A stretch of DNA of 64,000 nt from Spartobacteria bacterium (GTDB lineage: Bacteria; Verrucomicrobiota; Verrucomicrobiia; Chthoniobacterales; UBA10450), in the NCBI GenBank assembly GCA_003134785.1, contig PLCN01000021.1, positions 1-64,000 on the forward strand, given 5' to 3'. A program made the translations under genes and the position numbers. Under the pieces are notes generated by a model that saw only the letters and a list, made by a program, of their open reading frames with translations, ran no database searches and was not told the DNA's origin. Below are positions 43,442 through 52,424 of the stretch, piece by piece. Every line of letters begins with the position of its first letter. Position 1 is the stretch's first letter.

Positions 43442-44809
43442 CTACTCGCGCGGACGGTGCTGGAACTTGTCCTCGATCAATCCGTGGACCAGATCGGTGA
43501 TCGCGGGATGATCCAGGCGATCGACGACTTCGTTCAAGAAACCGCTCACGAGAAGTTGTTTCGCGACCGGAAGGGGAATGCCGCGCGCGAGAAGATAAAA
43601 CATCTCTTCTTCGTTGATCTGACCGGACGTGGCGCCGTGGCTGCACTTCACGTTATCGGCCAGGATCTCCAGCCCCGGCATCGAGTTCGCCTCGGCGTCG
43701 TCGCTCAGCAAAAGATTGCGGACGGTCTGGTAGGCATCGGTGAAATGCGCATGCGGCTCCACCCGGATCAATCCGCCGAAAGTATTTCGCGCGCGATCGG
43801 TGAGCGCGTTCTTGTAAAGGAGGTCGCTTGTGGTGTGCGGAGAGATGTGATCTTGCAGCGTGCGCGCGTCGAATTCCTGCGTGCCGTCGGTGACGGCGAC
43901 CGCGAGCAAATCGCTGCGAGCGCCTTCGCCGGTGAGCCGGCTCAGACTTTCGAAGCGCGAATAAGCTCCGCCGAGATGAACGTTCAAACTCAACCCGGAC
44001 GCTTCCCGCGAAACTGTGGTGGCGTTCATTTGAATCGACAACACTTTGTCGTTCCAGTTCTGCGCGCAAATGTAATTCACCTTCGCGCCCTGGCCGACTA
44101 CGAGATCGTTCACGCCACAGGCAAACCCGGCGCGCTCCCGATGGGCGGAACGAAAATGCTCGATCACGGTCACCTTGGAAAGTTCGTCGGCGATAAGAAG
44201 AATATGCGGAAAGACCGCGGCATTCTCGCCGTGCAGCCAGTGGAAGATTTCGATCGGCAGTTCCACTTCGACGCCCCGCGGCACGTAAACAAACGTTCCG
44301 GAGGTGACCCACGCTTGATGGAGCGCCGCAAATTTCGCCGAGCCGAGCGTGGCCGGCTGCGCCATGAAATGCCGGCGAAACAAATCTTCGTGTTCGAGCA
44401 AGGCCCGCTCGAGCGGCATCAGGAGGACGCCGCGTTTGAGGAGTGGCTCGGGCAGCGGATCGCGCCGCAGCAATTGCTCGTCTGCGAAAATGAGCCGTCC
44501 CGCAACGGCGTCGAGGGCAATGGAGTGATCGAGGATTTTAGTGCGCTCCGTCTCGTTGAGTCTTGGTCCCGGCACGTAGCGAGAAAGATCGAGCGCATCG
44601 ACGCTCGAAAAACGCCAGGGCTGGTCTTTCCGATTTGGGAACGGGAGGGATTCGAACGTAGCCCAAGCCGTGCGCTGCTGATCGCGAAACCAAGCGGGCA
44701 ACTCGGCCCCGCGCGCGCCGGGAGGTCCGGAAAGAATCGCCGGCTCGGAATGTGCAAGCGGCGATTCGAGTTCCATTACTTCATCGAGAACAGCGGTCTG
44801 GTTAGTCAT
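43442..44809 (-). CDS. sufD: SufD, Fe-S cluster scaffold component
   Basis: A 455-residue SufB/SufD-family protein. It has the right-handed beta-helix core (VELPIEIFHWLHGENAAVFP, FACGVNDLVVGQGAKVNYIC) and the family end (GLEILADNVKCSHGATSGQI, LVSGFLNEVVDRLDHPAI). It is the last gene of the sufC-sufB-sufD set, 71 bp after sufB. With SufB and SufC it forms the scaffold complex that builds Fe-S clusters in the cytoplasm. Confidence 0.95.
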   Translation of the reverse strand: MTNQTAVLDEVMELESPLAHSEPAILSGPPGARGAELPAWFRDQQRTAWATFESLPFPNRKDQPWRFSSVDALDLSRYVPGPRLNETERTKILDHSIALDAVAGRLIFADEQLLRRDPLPEPLLKRGVLLMPLERALLEHEDLFRRHFMAQPATLGSAKFAALHQAWVTSGTFVYVPRGVEVELPIEIFHWLHGENAAVFPHILLIADELSKVTVIEHFRSAHRERAGFACGVNDLVVGQGAKVNYICAQNWNDKVLSIQMNATTVSREASGLSLNVHLGGAYSRFESLSRLTGEGARSDLLAVAVTDGTQEFDARTLQDHISPHTTSDLLYKNALTDRARNTFGGLIRVEPHAHFTDAYQTVRNLLLSDDAEANSMPGLEILADNVKCSHGATSGQINEEEMFYLLARGIPLPVAKQLLVSGFLNEVVDRLDHPAITDLVHGLIEDKFQHRPRE

Positions 44810-44880
44810 GCCCGAAAAATTAGACGCAAACGGCGGCCCGAAGACCGCCGCGGCTCGCTCTTGTCTTTGGGGGCGAAACC

Positions 44881-46290
44881 CTAGCCGACCGAGCCTTCCA
44901 TCTCAAGCTCGATCAAGCGCTTGAGTTCGACGCTGTATTCCATCGGGAATTGGCGCACGAGATCGTTGACGAAGCCGTTCACGCTCAAGCTCATCGCCTG
45001 CGCTTCCGTGAGGCCTCGCTGTTGCATGTAGAAAATCTGTTCCGCGCTCACCTGGCTGACGCTCGCTTCGTGCTGCACGGAGTTACCGGTGCCGCGAACC
45101 GTGATCGCGGGATAAGTGTCCGTGCGGCTGGTCGAATTGATCAGGAGCGCGTCGCACTCGGTGTTGTTCTTGCAATTCTTGAGATGCTTTGGGATGTGGA
45201 CGAGGCCGCGATAAGTGGCGCGGCCTTTCCCGATGCTGATGCTCTTGGAAATGATGTTGCTGGTGGTTTCGTCGGCGGCGTGCACCATCTTCGCGCCGGT
45301 GTCTTGGTGCTGTCCGTCACCCGCCAGCGCGATTGAGAGAACCTCGCCACGGGCACGCCGGCCTTTCATGATCACCCCGGGATATTTCATGGTCAGCCGT
45401 GAGCCGATATTGCAATCGATCCATTTTACCTCAGCGTCCTCGTGCGCGATGCCGCGCTTGGTCACCAGATTGAAAACGTTCGCCGACCAGTTTTGGACGG
45501 TGATGTACTGGAGCTTCGCGCCTTTCATTGCGACCAACTCGACCACCGCGCTATGCAAGGTGGCAGTGTTGAACTTCGGCGCTGTGCAACCTTCCATGTA
45601 GGTCAGCTCCGAGCCTTCGTCGCAAATGATGAGGGTGCGCTCGAATTGTCCGAAGTTCTCGGCATTGATTCGGAAGTAGGCCTGGAGTGGATGCTTCACC
45701 TTCACGCCCGGCGGAACGTAGATGAACGAACCGCCGCTGAAAACGGCCGAGTTCAGCGCGCTGAATTTATTGTCGCCAGTTGGGATAACTTTTCCGAACC
45801 ATTTCCGGAAAATTTCCGGATGGTTCTTCAATCCTTCGGCGCTGCCGACAAAGATGACGCCTTGTTCGCCAACGGCTTTCTTGATGTTGGAATAAACGGC
45901 CTCGCTATCGAATTGCGCTTCGACGCCAGCGAGAAATTTCCGTTCCTGCTCCGGGATTCCAAGCCGTTCGAAGGTCCGTTTCACGTCATCGGGCACATCT
46001 TCCCAGTTGCGCTTTGGCTGCGTCCCGCCGCTCAGGTAATAGCGAATATTATCGAAAACGATCGCTTCCAGATCCTTGCTCGCCCAATGCGTCGGCATCG
46101 GCTTGCTCATGAAAGTCTTGTAGGCGTTGAGCCGGAATTCGCGGACCCAATCGGGATCGTCCTTGATGTCGGAGATGTAGTGGATCGTCTTTTCCGTCAG
46201 CCCAACGCCCGCATCGTGCGTGTGCGTCTCGGGATACGCGAAATTCCCCACGTTCCGCTCGATTTCCAAAGGTGATACTTCCTTAACCAT
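44881..46290 (-). CDS. sufB: SufB, Fe-S cluster scaffold
   Basis: A 469-residue SufB with the typical N-terminus ([40 protein letters not shown]), [20 protein letters not shown] and the C-terminal [20 protein letters not shown]. The length is usual. It follows sufC by 13 bp. SufB receives sulfur for cluster assembly; no sufS or sufE/U is present in this window, so the cysteine desulfurase must be encoded elsewhere. Confidence 0.97.
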   Translation of the reverse strand: MVKEVSPLEIERNVGNFAYPETHTHDAGVGLTEKTIHYISDIKDDPDWVREFRLNAYKTFMSKPMPTHWASKDLEAIVFDNIRYYLSGGTQPKRNWEDVPDDVKRTFERLGIPEQERKFLAGVEAQFDSEAVYSNIKKAVGEQGVIFVGSAEGLKNHPEIFRKWFGKVIPTGDNKFSALNSAVFSGGSFIYVPPGVKVKHPLQAYFRINAENFGQFERTLIICDEGSELTYMEGCTAPKFNTATLHSAVVELVAMKGAKLQYITVQNWSANVFNLVTKRGIAHEDAEVKWIDCNIGSRLTMKYPGVIMKGRRARGEVLSIALAGDGQHQDTGAKMVHAADETTSNIISKSISIGKGRATYRGLVHIPKHLKNCKNNTECDALLINSTSRTDTYPAITVRGTGNSVQHEASVSQVSAEQIFYMQQRGLTEAQAMSLSVNGFVNDLVRQFPMEYSVELKRLIELEMEGSVG

Positions 46291-46303
46291 AAAATTCTCC
46301 TAA

Positions 46304-47077
46304 TCAGGCCATCGCCGGTTCGCCGATTTCGTCCTTCACCGTTTCGTAACTTTCGTAACCTTTTTCTTCCAATTCCAGCGCGAGTTCTTTTCCACCGCTC
46401 CGAACGATCCGGCCCTGGACCATGACGTGAACGTGATCGGGTATGATGTAATCGAGCAAGCGCTGGTAGTGCGTGATCAGGATGACGCCGAGATTCGGGC
46501 CGCGCAAGGAATTGACGCCGTGAGCCACGACCTTGAGCGCGTCGATATCGAGACCGCTGTCGGTTTCGTCGAGGACAGCGTATTTCGGCTGCAACATCGC
46601 GAGCTGGAGGATCTCGTTCCGCTTCTTTTCGCCGCCCGAAAAACCCTCGTTGACCGATCGGGAAGTGAAAGAGCGATCCATTTCCAGCAGATCCATTTTC
46701 TCGTAGAGCTTCGCGTAGTAATCCGTCGCCTCGAGTTCCTCTCCTTCAGGCAACCGTGCCTGGACCGCCGCGCGCAGAAAATTCGCGATCGTCACGCCGG
46801 GGATTTCGCTCGGATATTGAAAGGCCAGGAAGAGCCCTTTGCGCGCCCGTTCGTCCGGCGCGAGGGCGAGAATATTTTCGCCATCCATCAGGACTTCGCC
46901 CGCCGTGATTTTGTAATCAGGATGCCCGGTCAGGACTTTCGCCAGCGTGCTTTTCCCGGACCCGTTGGGCCCCATGATCGCGTGGATTTCGCCCTTTGGA
47001 ACGGCGAGCGAAAGGCCGCGAATGATCTCCTGATCGGCGATGGAGACGCGCAGATTAGTAATGGACAATTTGTTCAT
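46304..47077 (-). CDS. sufC: SufC, Fe-S assembly ATPase
   Basis: A 257-residue ABC-type ATPase: Walker [17 protein letters not shown], signature [14 protein letters not shown], and Walker [20 protein letters not shown]. The 'ExDSGLDID' form is specific to SufC. First gene of the suf operon. Confidence 0.97.
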   Translation of the reverse strand: MNKLSITNLRVSIADQEIIRGLSLAVPKGEIHAIMGPNGSGKSTLAKVLTGHPDYKITAGEVLMDGENILALAPDERARKGLFLAFQYPSEIPGVTIANFLRAAVQARLPEGEELEATDYYAKLYEKMDLLEMDRSFTSRSVNEGFSGGEKKRNEILQLAMLQPKYAVLDETDSGLDIDALKVVAHGVNSLRGPNLGVILITHYQRLLDYIIPDHVHVMVQGRIVRSGGKELALELEEKGYESYETVKDEIGEPAMA

Positions 47078-47147
47078 TTCTCGGAAATGGAAGCATAGCC
47101 AGTTTCCCAGTATTTGCGAGCGCTGAATACCCCGGCAACAGTGGCAC

Positions 47148-47184
47148 GCCGCTACTCACGCCGCGCACAGCGCGGCGGCTACAG
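47148..47184. repeat. Palindromic repeat at the 3' end of the cyclase gene
   Basis: GCCGCTACTCACGCCGCGCA CAGCGCGGCGGCTACAGG: the hairpin ends in the GGCTACAGG core. On the minus strand its CTGTAG supplies the last codon and the stop of the cyclase gene. Confidence 0.6.
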
Positions 47185-49107
47185 GAGACCGGCTGCGCTC
47201 AAAGTCGCGGGCTGCGGCTCGATCGCGCCCAGGACTTCGAAAATCTCGAGCGGATTTGGCAGGCCCTTGATCGTCGCTTTGCCTAGCGGCCGGAGTTCGA
47301 ACTCCTCGATGACCAGCGCCATCACGTTTTCACCGACAATGAGCTCGGTCCCCAAATCCTTGGTCAACTCCTGGAGTTTCCAGCTCACATTGACGGCGTC
47401 TCCGATCACGGTGAATTCCATCCGCCGCGGCGAACCGATGTTGCCCACCACGACTTCACCGTGATTAATAGCGATGCCGATCCGAAGCGGTGGCAAACCG
47501 CGCGCCACCCAGCTTGCGTTCAACCGGGACAATTCCTCTCGCATGGCGAGAGCGGCGCGCACCGCATTGGCCGCGTCGTTTCGGACGCCTTCGCTATGCG
47601 TGTTGCCCCAAACCGCCATGACCGCATCGCCGATGAATTTGTCGAGCGTGCCGCCGAAACGAAAGACGCATTCCACCATTGCGGTCAGATATTCGTTCAG
47701 TTGCGCGACGAGCGCCTGGGGGTCGCTGCGCGCCGTCACCGAAGAGTAGCCACGAATGTCCGAGAACAGGATCGTGGCCGGTTTGATCACGCCGCCTAAC
47801 GACTGGGCGTAGAGCTTTGGTTGATCGAGCAATTCGCGCACGACGTTTTTGGAGACATATTTTTCCAGCGTCCGTCGGACCCGGTTCTTTTCGACGCGTT
47901 CCCAAGTCAGATCGGCGATGAGCCCGAACAGGACGGTGAGATTGAGTTCGGCCAACGGGGCGACCAGCGGCAATAAGATGGAAGTGCGATTGAACACGAG
48001 CAGAGCCAGCCAGGCGCCTGCGCCGTTTGCGACTGCGAGCGCAAGCAAGCGGAGCCACGGCGATCGGATGAAGAGCGACAAGGCGATCGCAATCAGTCCG
48101 GCCAGGACCGTCAGCATCACCGCAAGAGCGGGCGCGACTTCCCGAATGAACGCGCCGTGCAGCGCGGCGTTGATTGCGTTCAGATGGACTTCCGGCCCGG
48201 GCATGGAACCGAACGGCGTCGCCAATTCGTCGTGCTGCCAGTTCCCTTCCGCCCCGACGAGCACGATTTTGCCGCGAAAGAATTCCCCGGATTGATAGTT
48301 ATGCTGCCAATATTTCGGCACGAAGATTTCGAAGATGGAATGCGGGGGAAAACCCTCGCGAGGCGCGCCGGTGAAGCGGAATCTGCGTTGCCCGAGGTCC
48401 GCTGGAACGGCGGCGCCGAAACCCGCTTTGGTCAGGCCTCGTGCGGCCAGCGACAGAAAAATTTCTGAGTCGCTCTGAGGATTCCCACCGTCGACTTGCT
48501 CGAGAGTCACCCGGTACTGGGCGCTCCGAACGACTTCGTCGGCATCTGGCCAAAAATTAGTGAAGCCGACGCGGTCGTCTATGCTCGTCTCCTGAGGCAC
48601 GAGTGTCTCGGTAGGCCGCGTGTGACTGGCGCGCAGCTCATTTGCCTGGAAAAAATTACTGCCAATGACGACACGGTCGCGAAAGCGGTCCAGCGCCGAC
48701 CGAAACGGTTCGTCTCCGTCGGTGGATGTGGGAAAGGTGAGATCGAAAATGACCACTCGCGCGCCGGCCTGAACGAGCCTTTCGAGGATGAGACCGTAGA
48801 TCTCGCGAGGCCACGGGAACTTCGAACTCATCAACTGCAAGGCGCGTCGCTCCTTGATGTCGTTAGGCGCCAGCTCAAACCCGCGATCGATGTCCAGCTC
48901 GCCCTCCAAGCCCACCGAGTCCGCTTCGATCGCCATGAAAACGAGATCCGGATTCGCCGGCGTTTTTTGACCCGCGCGAGTGAGTGCATCCGCATAGGAT
49001 TTCTCGAGGCGCAGAAACGAATAGGGCTGCCGGAGATCGAGTGCGATCAAACAGACCATCCCCGCAACTGCGAGAGTAAGAATGACGAGAGCGCGCCGAT
49101 TGAACAC
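47179..49107 (-). CDS. CHASE2-domain class III nucleotide cyclase
   Basis: A 642-residue membrane protein: an N-terminal helix, a periplasmic CHASE2 domain (about 30-330; DLVFMAIEADSVGLEGELDI, GARVVIFDLTFPTSTDGDEP), three helices (about 335-415), and a cytoplasmic class III cyclase domain (about 440-625). Metal-binding Asp are in LFSDIRGYS (Asp450) and KFIGDAVMAVWG, and the Lys before FIGD favours ATP as substrate. The transition-state Arg of the usual NxxxR is replaced by Lys (Asn573, Lys577 in VNVSWKLQ), so activity may be altered. It is divergent from the outer-membrane/FecR/kinase operon, 77 bp apart. Confidence 0.93.
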   Translation of the reverse strand: MFNRRALVILTLAVAGMVCLIALDLRQPYSFLRLEKSYADALTRAGQKTPANPDLVFMAIEADSVGLEGELDIDRGFELAPNDIKERRALQLMSSKFPWPREIYGLILERLVQAGARVVIFDLTFPTSTDGDEPFRSALDRFRDRVVIGSNFFQANELRASHTRPTETLVPQETSIDDRVGFTNFWPDADEVVRSAQYRVTLEQVDGGNPQSDSEIFLSLAARGLTKAGFGAAVPADLGQRRFRFTGAPREGFPPHSIFEIFVPKYWQHNYQSGEFFRGKIVLVGAEGNWQHDELATPFGSMPGPEVHLNAINAALHGAFIREVAPALAVMLTVLAGLIAIALSLFIRSPWLRLLALAVANGAGAWLALLVFNRTSILLPLVAPLAELNLTVLFGLIADLTWERVEKNRVRRTLEKYVSKNVVRELLDQPKLYAQSLGGVIKPATILFSDIRGYSSVTARSDPQALVAQLNEYLTAMVECVFRFGGTLDKFIGDAVMAVWGNTHSEGVRNDAANAVRAALAMREELSRLNASWVARGLPPLRIGIAINHGEVVVGNIGSPRRMEFTVIGDAVNVSWKLQELTKDLGTELIVGENVMALVIEEFELRPLGKATIKGLPNPLEIFEVLGAIEPQPATLSAAGLL

Positions 49108-49184
49108 CGGACAAGCGGGGAGCGGAAAGCGTGCCGTGGTGGACGCCGCGCCGAAGGCGGCATAGACCCTGCTAAACCTCGTGC

Positions 49185-50117
49185 GTGGCCTATTTCACGA
49201 AAGGCGTCTGCTGTCTTCTTACTTTGTCGCTCCTCCGAACTGTTCCCGCGCAGGACGCGGGTGCCATCGTGGAGCGCGCGCGTCTCTTGCAGAAAACTCC
49301 GGGCACGACGCCGGAAGCGGTTAACTCGGACGAAGTCACTGCCTCCCCAGACAATTCAACCGAAGACGACAGCTTCGGCCGGCAACTGATCCTCAAAAAG
49401 AAGGAACGGCCGCGTCCATTTACTCTCAGCGGGGACGCCGGGACGTTTTTCACGAACAACGCGGCCCTTATCCGCCACGACACGCAGAGCGATTTCTTAT
49501 TCATGGCCAACGCGGGGCTCAGTTGGAATGGGCAGCTCGCGAACGACGTTACCCTGCAACTCGGAGGCCAGGCCTCAACTTTTCGTTACGCCAGGATGTC
49601 GTCGCTCGACTTCGAGAGCCTCGGGGCTGGCGCCGGCATATCATGGACGCCCGCGCGTTTGAACGGCGTGAGTTTCTCAGCGCGCTACGATTTCATCGAG
49701 CTTTTGAATCGTCACAGCCGGGAAGTGTTGAGCGACCACGAGTGGACGCTGGCGGCGCAAAAAACCTTTACCCTCGGCGGACCGCACGCGTTCACGCTGG
49801 GCGTTGTCGGCATGGCTGGCGTGACCGATCCGCACTCGGCCCAGCGCGATCTGGCCGGCGGTTTCGCCCGGTATCATTTGCAGGTCACACGACGGCTGGA
49901 CACCGATCTCAGCTACCGGCTCTCCCCCTATTTTTACAATTCGGGAGGCCGGACCGACGTGAATCACGTCGCATCCTGGAACGTGCGCTATCGAGTCTCG
50001 CCGGACGTCGAGCTGAACGGCTTTGTCTCCTACGCGAGTAATCGATCGAACCGCCGTGCCTTCAATTACGATGCCGTTACTACTGGGCTGGGTGTGGGAG
50101 TTGTCATCCGCTTCTGA
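49185..50117 (+). CDS. Outer-membrane beta-barrel protein
   Basis: A 310-residue exported protein (GTG start; signal about 1-22). An acidic linker (about 45-65) is followed by alternating aromatic/hydrophobic strands (FLFMANAGLSWNGQ, VTLQLGGQASTFRY, RLDTDLSYRLSPYFYN) ending in VGVVIRF with the C-terminal Phe typical of BAM substrates. It resembles small capsule- or polysaccharide-export-type outer-membrane barrels without an identifiable family. First gene of a four-gene operon with the FecR protein and two signalling proteins. Confidence 0.75.
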   Translation: MAYFTKGVCCLLTLSLLRTVPAQDAGAIVERARLLQKTPGTTPEAVNSDEVTASPDNSTEDDSFGRQLILKKKERPRPFTLSGDAGTFFTNNAALIRHDTQSDFLFMANAGLSWNGQLANDVTLQLGGQASTFRYARMSSLDFESLGAGAGISWTPARLNGVSFSARYDFIELLNRHSREVLSDHEWTLAAQKTFTLGGPHAFTLGVVGMAGVTDPHSAQRDLAGGFARYHLQVTRRLDTDLSYRLSPYFYNSGGRTDVNHVASWNVRYRVSPDVELNGFVSYASNRSNRRAFNYDAVTTGLGVGVVIRF

Positions 50118-50149
50118 CCTTCCTTCTTCTGGAAATTATAAGAGAAGGC

Positions 50150-51691
50150 ATGCCACCTGCTAAATCGAAGGACACCATGGCGCGCCCTTCTTCTCTCCAG
50201 ATTGCTTTGCTGAGCGCGGGTTATTGGCTGGCGGCGACCACACCAGGTTTCGCAGGCCCCTTGCTCGAAGCCCGCGTCACCAAGATTATCAATGTGGTCA
50301 ACGTCGTGGAACCGGCGCGCGGCTCGCATCCGGCCTCATTCAACGAACTGATCAAGGATGAGGTGGCCCTCAAGACCGGTGTAAAATCCCGGTCCGAACT
50401 TTTATTCCAGGACAACACGCTGACCCGCATCGGACCGGAAACGTATTTCAGTTTTAAGGCGGGCACGCGCGACATGACGCTCGAGCAGGGAACGCTTCTG
50501 CTTCAGGTGCCGAAAGGAATTGGCGGAGCAAAGATCCGAACTGCGGCGGTCACGGCCTCCATCACCGGCACGACCATTATGATGGAGTATAGACCCGGCC
50601 ATGATCTGAAAGTGCTCGTGCTCGAAGGCAGCTTGCGTCTTTCCCTCAACGGCAGGTTGGGCGAGCAGATTTCGTTGCGACCGGGGCAGATGATCATGAT
50701 GCCGCCGGACGCCAAGAAGATTCCGCAGCCGGTGCACGTCGACCTCAAGCAGGTGATGAAAACGTCGTCGCTCGTGAACATGTCGAAAAAAGGCAACGCG
50801 CCGTTGCCCAGCGTCGCCTTGATTCAGAAGTCGATCGACGAGCAGACGGTCGAGAAAAGCAATAACACGCTCGTGGCCACGAACCTCACGATCGAAGGAA
50901 AAGGCACGGACGTAGTTGTCGGCACGGATTCGTTGATTGCCGCGGTCAGCCGCCACGACGATGCAACCAGCGGGGTAACCCAGGCGGCGGGAAACCCTCA
51001 GCCCACTCCGGTCCCTGTTGCGACTCCCGCCCTCACTCCAACGCCCGATCTAAATCCAACGCCGAACCCGCAGGGGACGCCAAACCCCTCACCGTCGCCA
51101 GCCTCCAGCGCCACGCCCCAGCCAACCGTTTCTCCGCAACCGACGGCAAGCGCCACCCCGAGATCTACTGCAACGCCGGGACCTACTGCAACGCCGGGAC
51201 CTACTGCGACACCGAGACCTACTGCAACGCCCAGGCCGACCGCAACCCCGCATCCCACCGCCACACCCGGCGATGACGATGATGACGGCAAGGGCGGCAA
51301 AAAGAGGAGACACGAGGAGCATGCGCCGCCGTCCAGTTCGCCGAATGGTCAGAATGGAAACGACTCCAGCGCTGCACCACAGCTCTCCGACGGCAAGAAG
51401 TCCAGAACGAACATGACTCTTCCGCTCCTGGTGAATCGGGACCGCGTCATCCATCTCCGAAACAGCGAACAACTCGTTTCTCTGATGGAAACTTCGACCA
51501 ATGGTCCGGGTGGCCGGGTGCGCGTGCAGCTACCTGCCCCAGGCGTTCGCGGCGCTAATTCCACCAGCCGCAATGCTAATCCCCGAACCGCGAGAGCGGG
51601 ACCGGAATCGGTCCGACTTCCGGGAAAAAATCCTTCCGTGGACCTGTCTCCTGCCATGCGCGAACGCATGCGCTCTGGCCTTTCGCCCTAG
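50150..51691 (+). CDS. Periplasmic FecR-domain protein
   Basis: A 513-residue exported protein (signal about 10-35). The FecR domain (about 70-190) reads LKTGVKSRSELLFQDNTLTR, TYFSFKAGTRDMTLEQGTLL, KIRTAAVTASITGTTIM and VLEGSLRLSLNGRLGEQISL. After ~280 comes a linker of imperfect PTATPG/PTATPR repeats (about 285-375) and an acidic then basic stretch (GDDDDDGKGGKKRRHEEH). In TonB systems FecR links an outer-membrane signal to a sigma factor; here no sigma factor or transporter is present. It starts 32 bp after the beta-barrel gene and ends 4 bp before the receiver gene. Confidence 0.9.
   Translation: MPPAKSKDTMARPSSLQIALLSAGYWLAATTPGFAGPLLEARVTKIINVVNVVEPARGSHPASFNELIKDEVALKTGVKSRSELLFQDNTLTRIGPETYFSFKAGTRDMTLEQGTLLLQVPKGIGGAKIRTAAVTASITGTTIMMEYRPGHDLKVLVLEGSLRLSLNGRLGEQISLRPGQMIMMPPDAKKIPQPVHVDLKQVMKTSSLVNMSKKGNAPLPSVALIQKSIDEQTVEKSNNTLVATNLTIEGKGTDVVVGTDSLIAAVSRHDDATSGVTQAAGNPQPTPVPVATPALTPTPDLNPTPNPQGTPNPSPSPASSATPQPTVSPQPTASATPRSTATPGPTATPGPTATPRPTATPRPTATPHPTATPGDDDDDGKGGKKRRHEEHAPPSSSPNGQNGNDSSAAPQLSDGKKSRTNMTLPLLVNRDRVIHLRNSEQLVSLMETSTNGPGGRVRVQLPAPGVRGANSTSRNANPRTARAGPESVRLPGKNPSVDLSPAMRERMRSGLSP
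51156..51270. repeat. Tandem 18-bp repeats coding PTATPG/PTATPR
   Basis: Six or so imperfect copies of an 18-bp unit (core CCTACTGCAACGCCGGGA) within the FecR gene. They encode the Pro-Thr-Ala linker and are a likely site of copy-number change. Confidence 0.75.
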
Positions 51692-51695
51692 CAAA

Positions 51696-52415
51696 ATGGA
51701 AATTCCATCCGACGGATCAAAACAACCCGCTCAGGACGCCGGAAAAAAAGCGGCGAGCGAGCTAAATAATTTGCTGGAGATCATTTCCGGGACCAGTGCG
51801 GCCATCGAGAATATCTGGGTTGGAAACGACGCCTCGGAAAAATATTTCGGCATGCTGCGCACGAGCGTCGATCGCGCGGCGCAGGTGACGGCGCAGCTCG
51901 TCGAGCACGCGGGTGGTTCGGATAAAAAAGTCTTATTCCATCCCGAGATCACCGCCTTCGCCAAGGCCAGGAAAACACCGCCGCCCACGCCAGTGAAGTC
52001 ACGCCGGCTTTTGGTGGTGGATGACGAACCAATGGCCGTAGTTCTGGGCAAGCGCATTCTGTCGGAAGCCGGCTTCGAGGTCACGACCGCTCAATCGGGT
52101 TTTGAATGCCTCGATCTCTTCCGCAAGCAACCGCACCACTTTGATCTAATCCTGCTCGATCTCTCGATGCCGTTCATGGACGGTGAAGAAACTTTTGGCC
52201 GTCTCCGCGCAATTCGCCCCGATGTCGTCGTTCTTTTGAGCACGGGTTTTATCGCGCAGGAAAGGCTCGACCGTATGCTTGCCGCAGGCATGGCCGGCTT
52301 TTTGCGAAAACCTCATCGCCCCGCTGAACTCGTAGCCTATATCCGCTCCGTGCTGGAAGGCGTGAAGATGTCCCGCGCCGGCTGCGTCGCAGGTCCGCTC
52401 GCCTCCTCTTTTTAG
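51696..52415 (+). CDS. Receiver protein with a degenerate dimerisation domain
   Basis: A 239-residue protein. Residues about 17-75 (SELNNLLEIISGTSAAIENI, DRAAQVTAQLVEHAG) look like the helical dimerisation domain of hybrid kinases but lack the phosphorylatable His (SELNN instead of HDLNN). A full receiver domain follows (about 105-225; LLVVDDEPMAVVLGKRI, LILLDLSMPFMDGEE, LLSTGF, FLRKPH). There is no ATPase or DNA-binding domain. I chose ATG 51696, 4 bp after the FecR stop. It is 9 bp before the kinase gene and is probably its partner. Confidence 0.85.
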   Translation: MEIPSDGSKQPAQDAGKKAASELNNLLEIISGTSAAIENIWVGNDASEKYFGMLRTSVDRAAQVTAQLVEHAGGSDKKVLFHPEITAFAKARKTPPPTPVKSRRLLVVDDEPMAVVLGKRILSEAGFEVTTAQSGFECLDLFRKQPHHFDLILLDLSMPFMDGEETFGRLRAIRPDVVVLLSTGFIAQERLDRMLAAGMAGFLRKPHRPAELVAYIRSVLEGVKMSRAGCVAGPLASSF

Positions 52416-52424
52416 CTGCATGCC

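Noticed and set aside
51156-51270. 18-bp tandem repeat as a regulatory iteron array
   Set aside because: It lies in frame inside the FecR gene and encodes the expected Pro-Thr-Ala linker.
50998-51300. Minus-strand frame rich in VGVAVGLGVAV repeats
   Set aside because: It is the shadow of the Pro-Thr-Ala repeats of the FecR gene.
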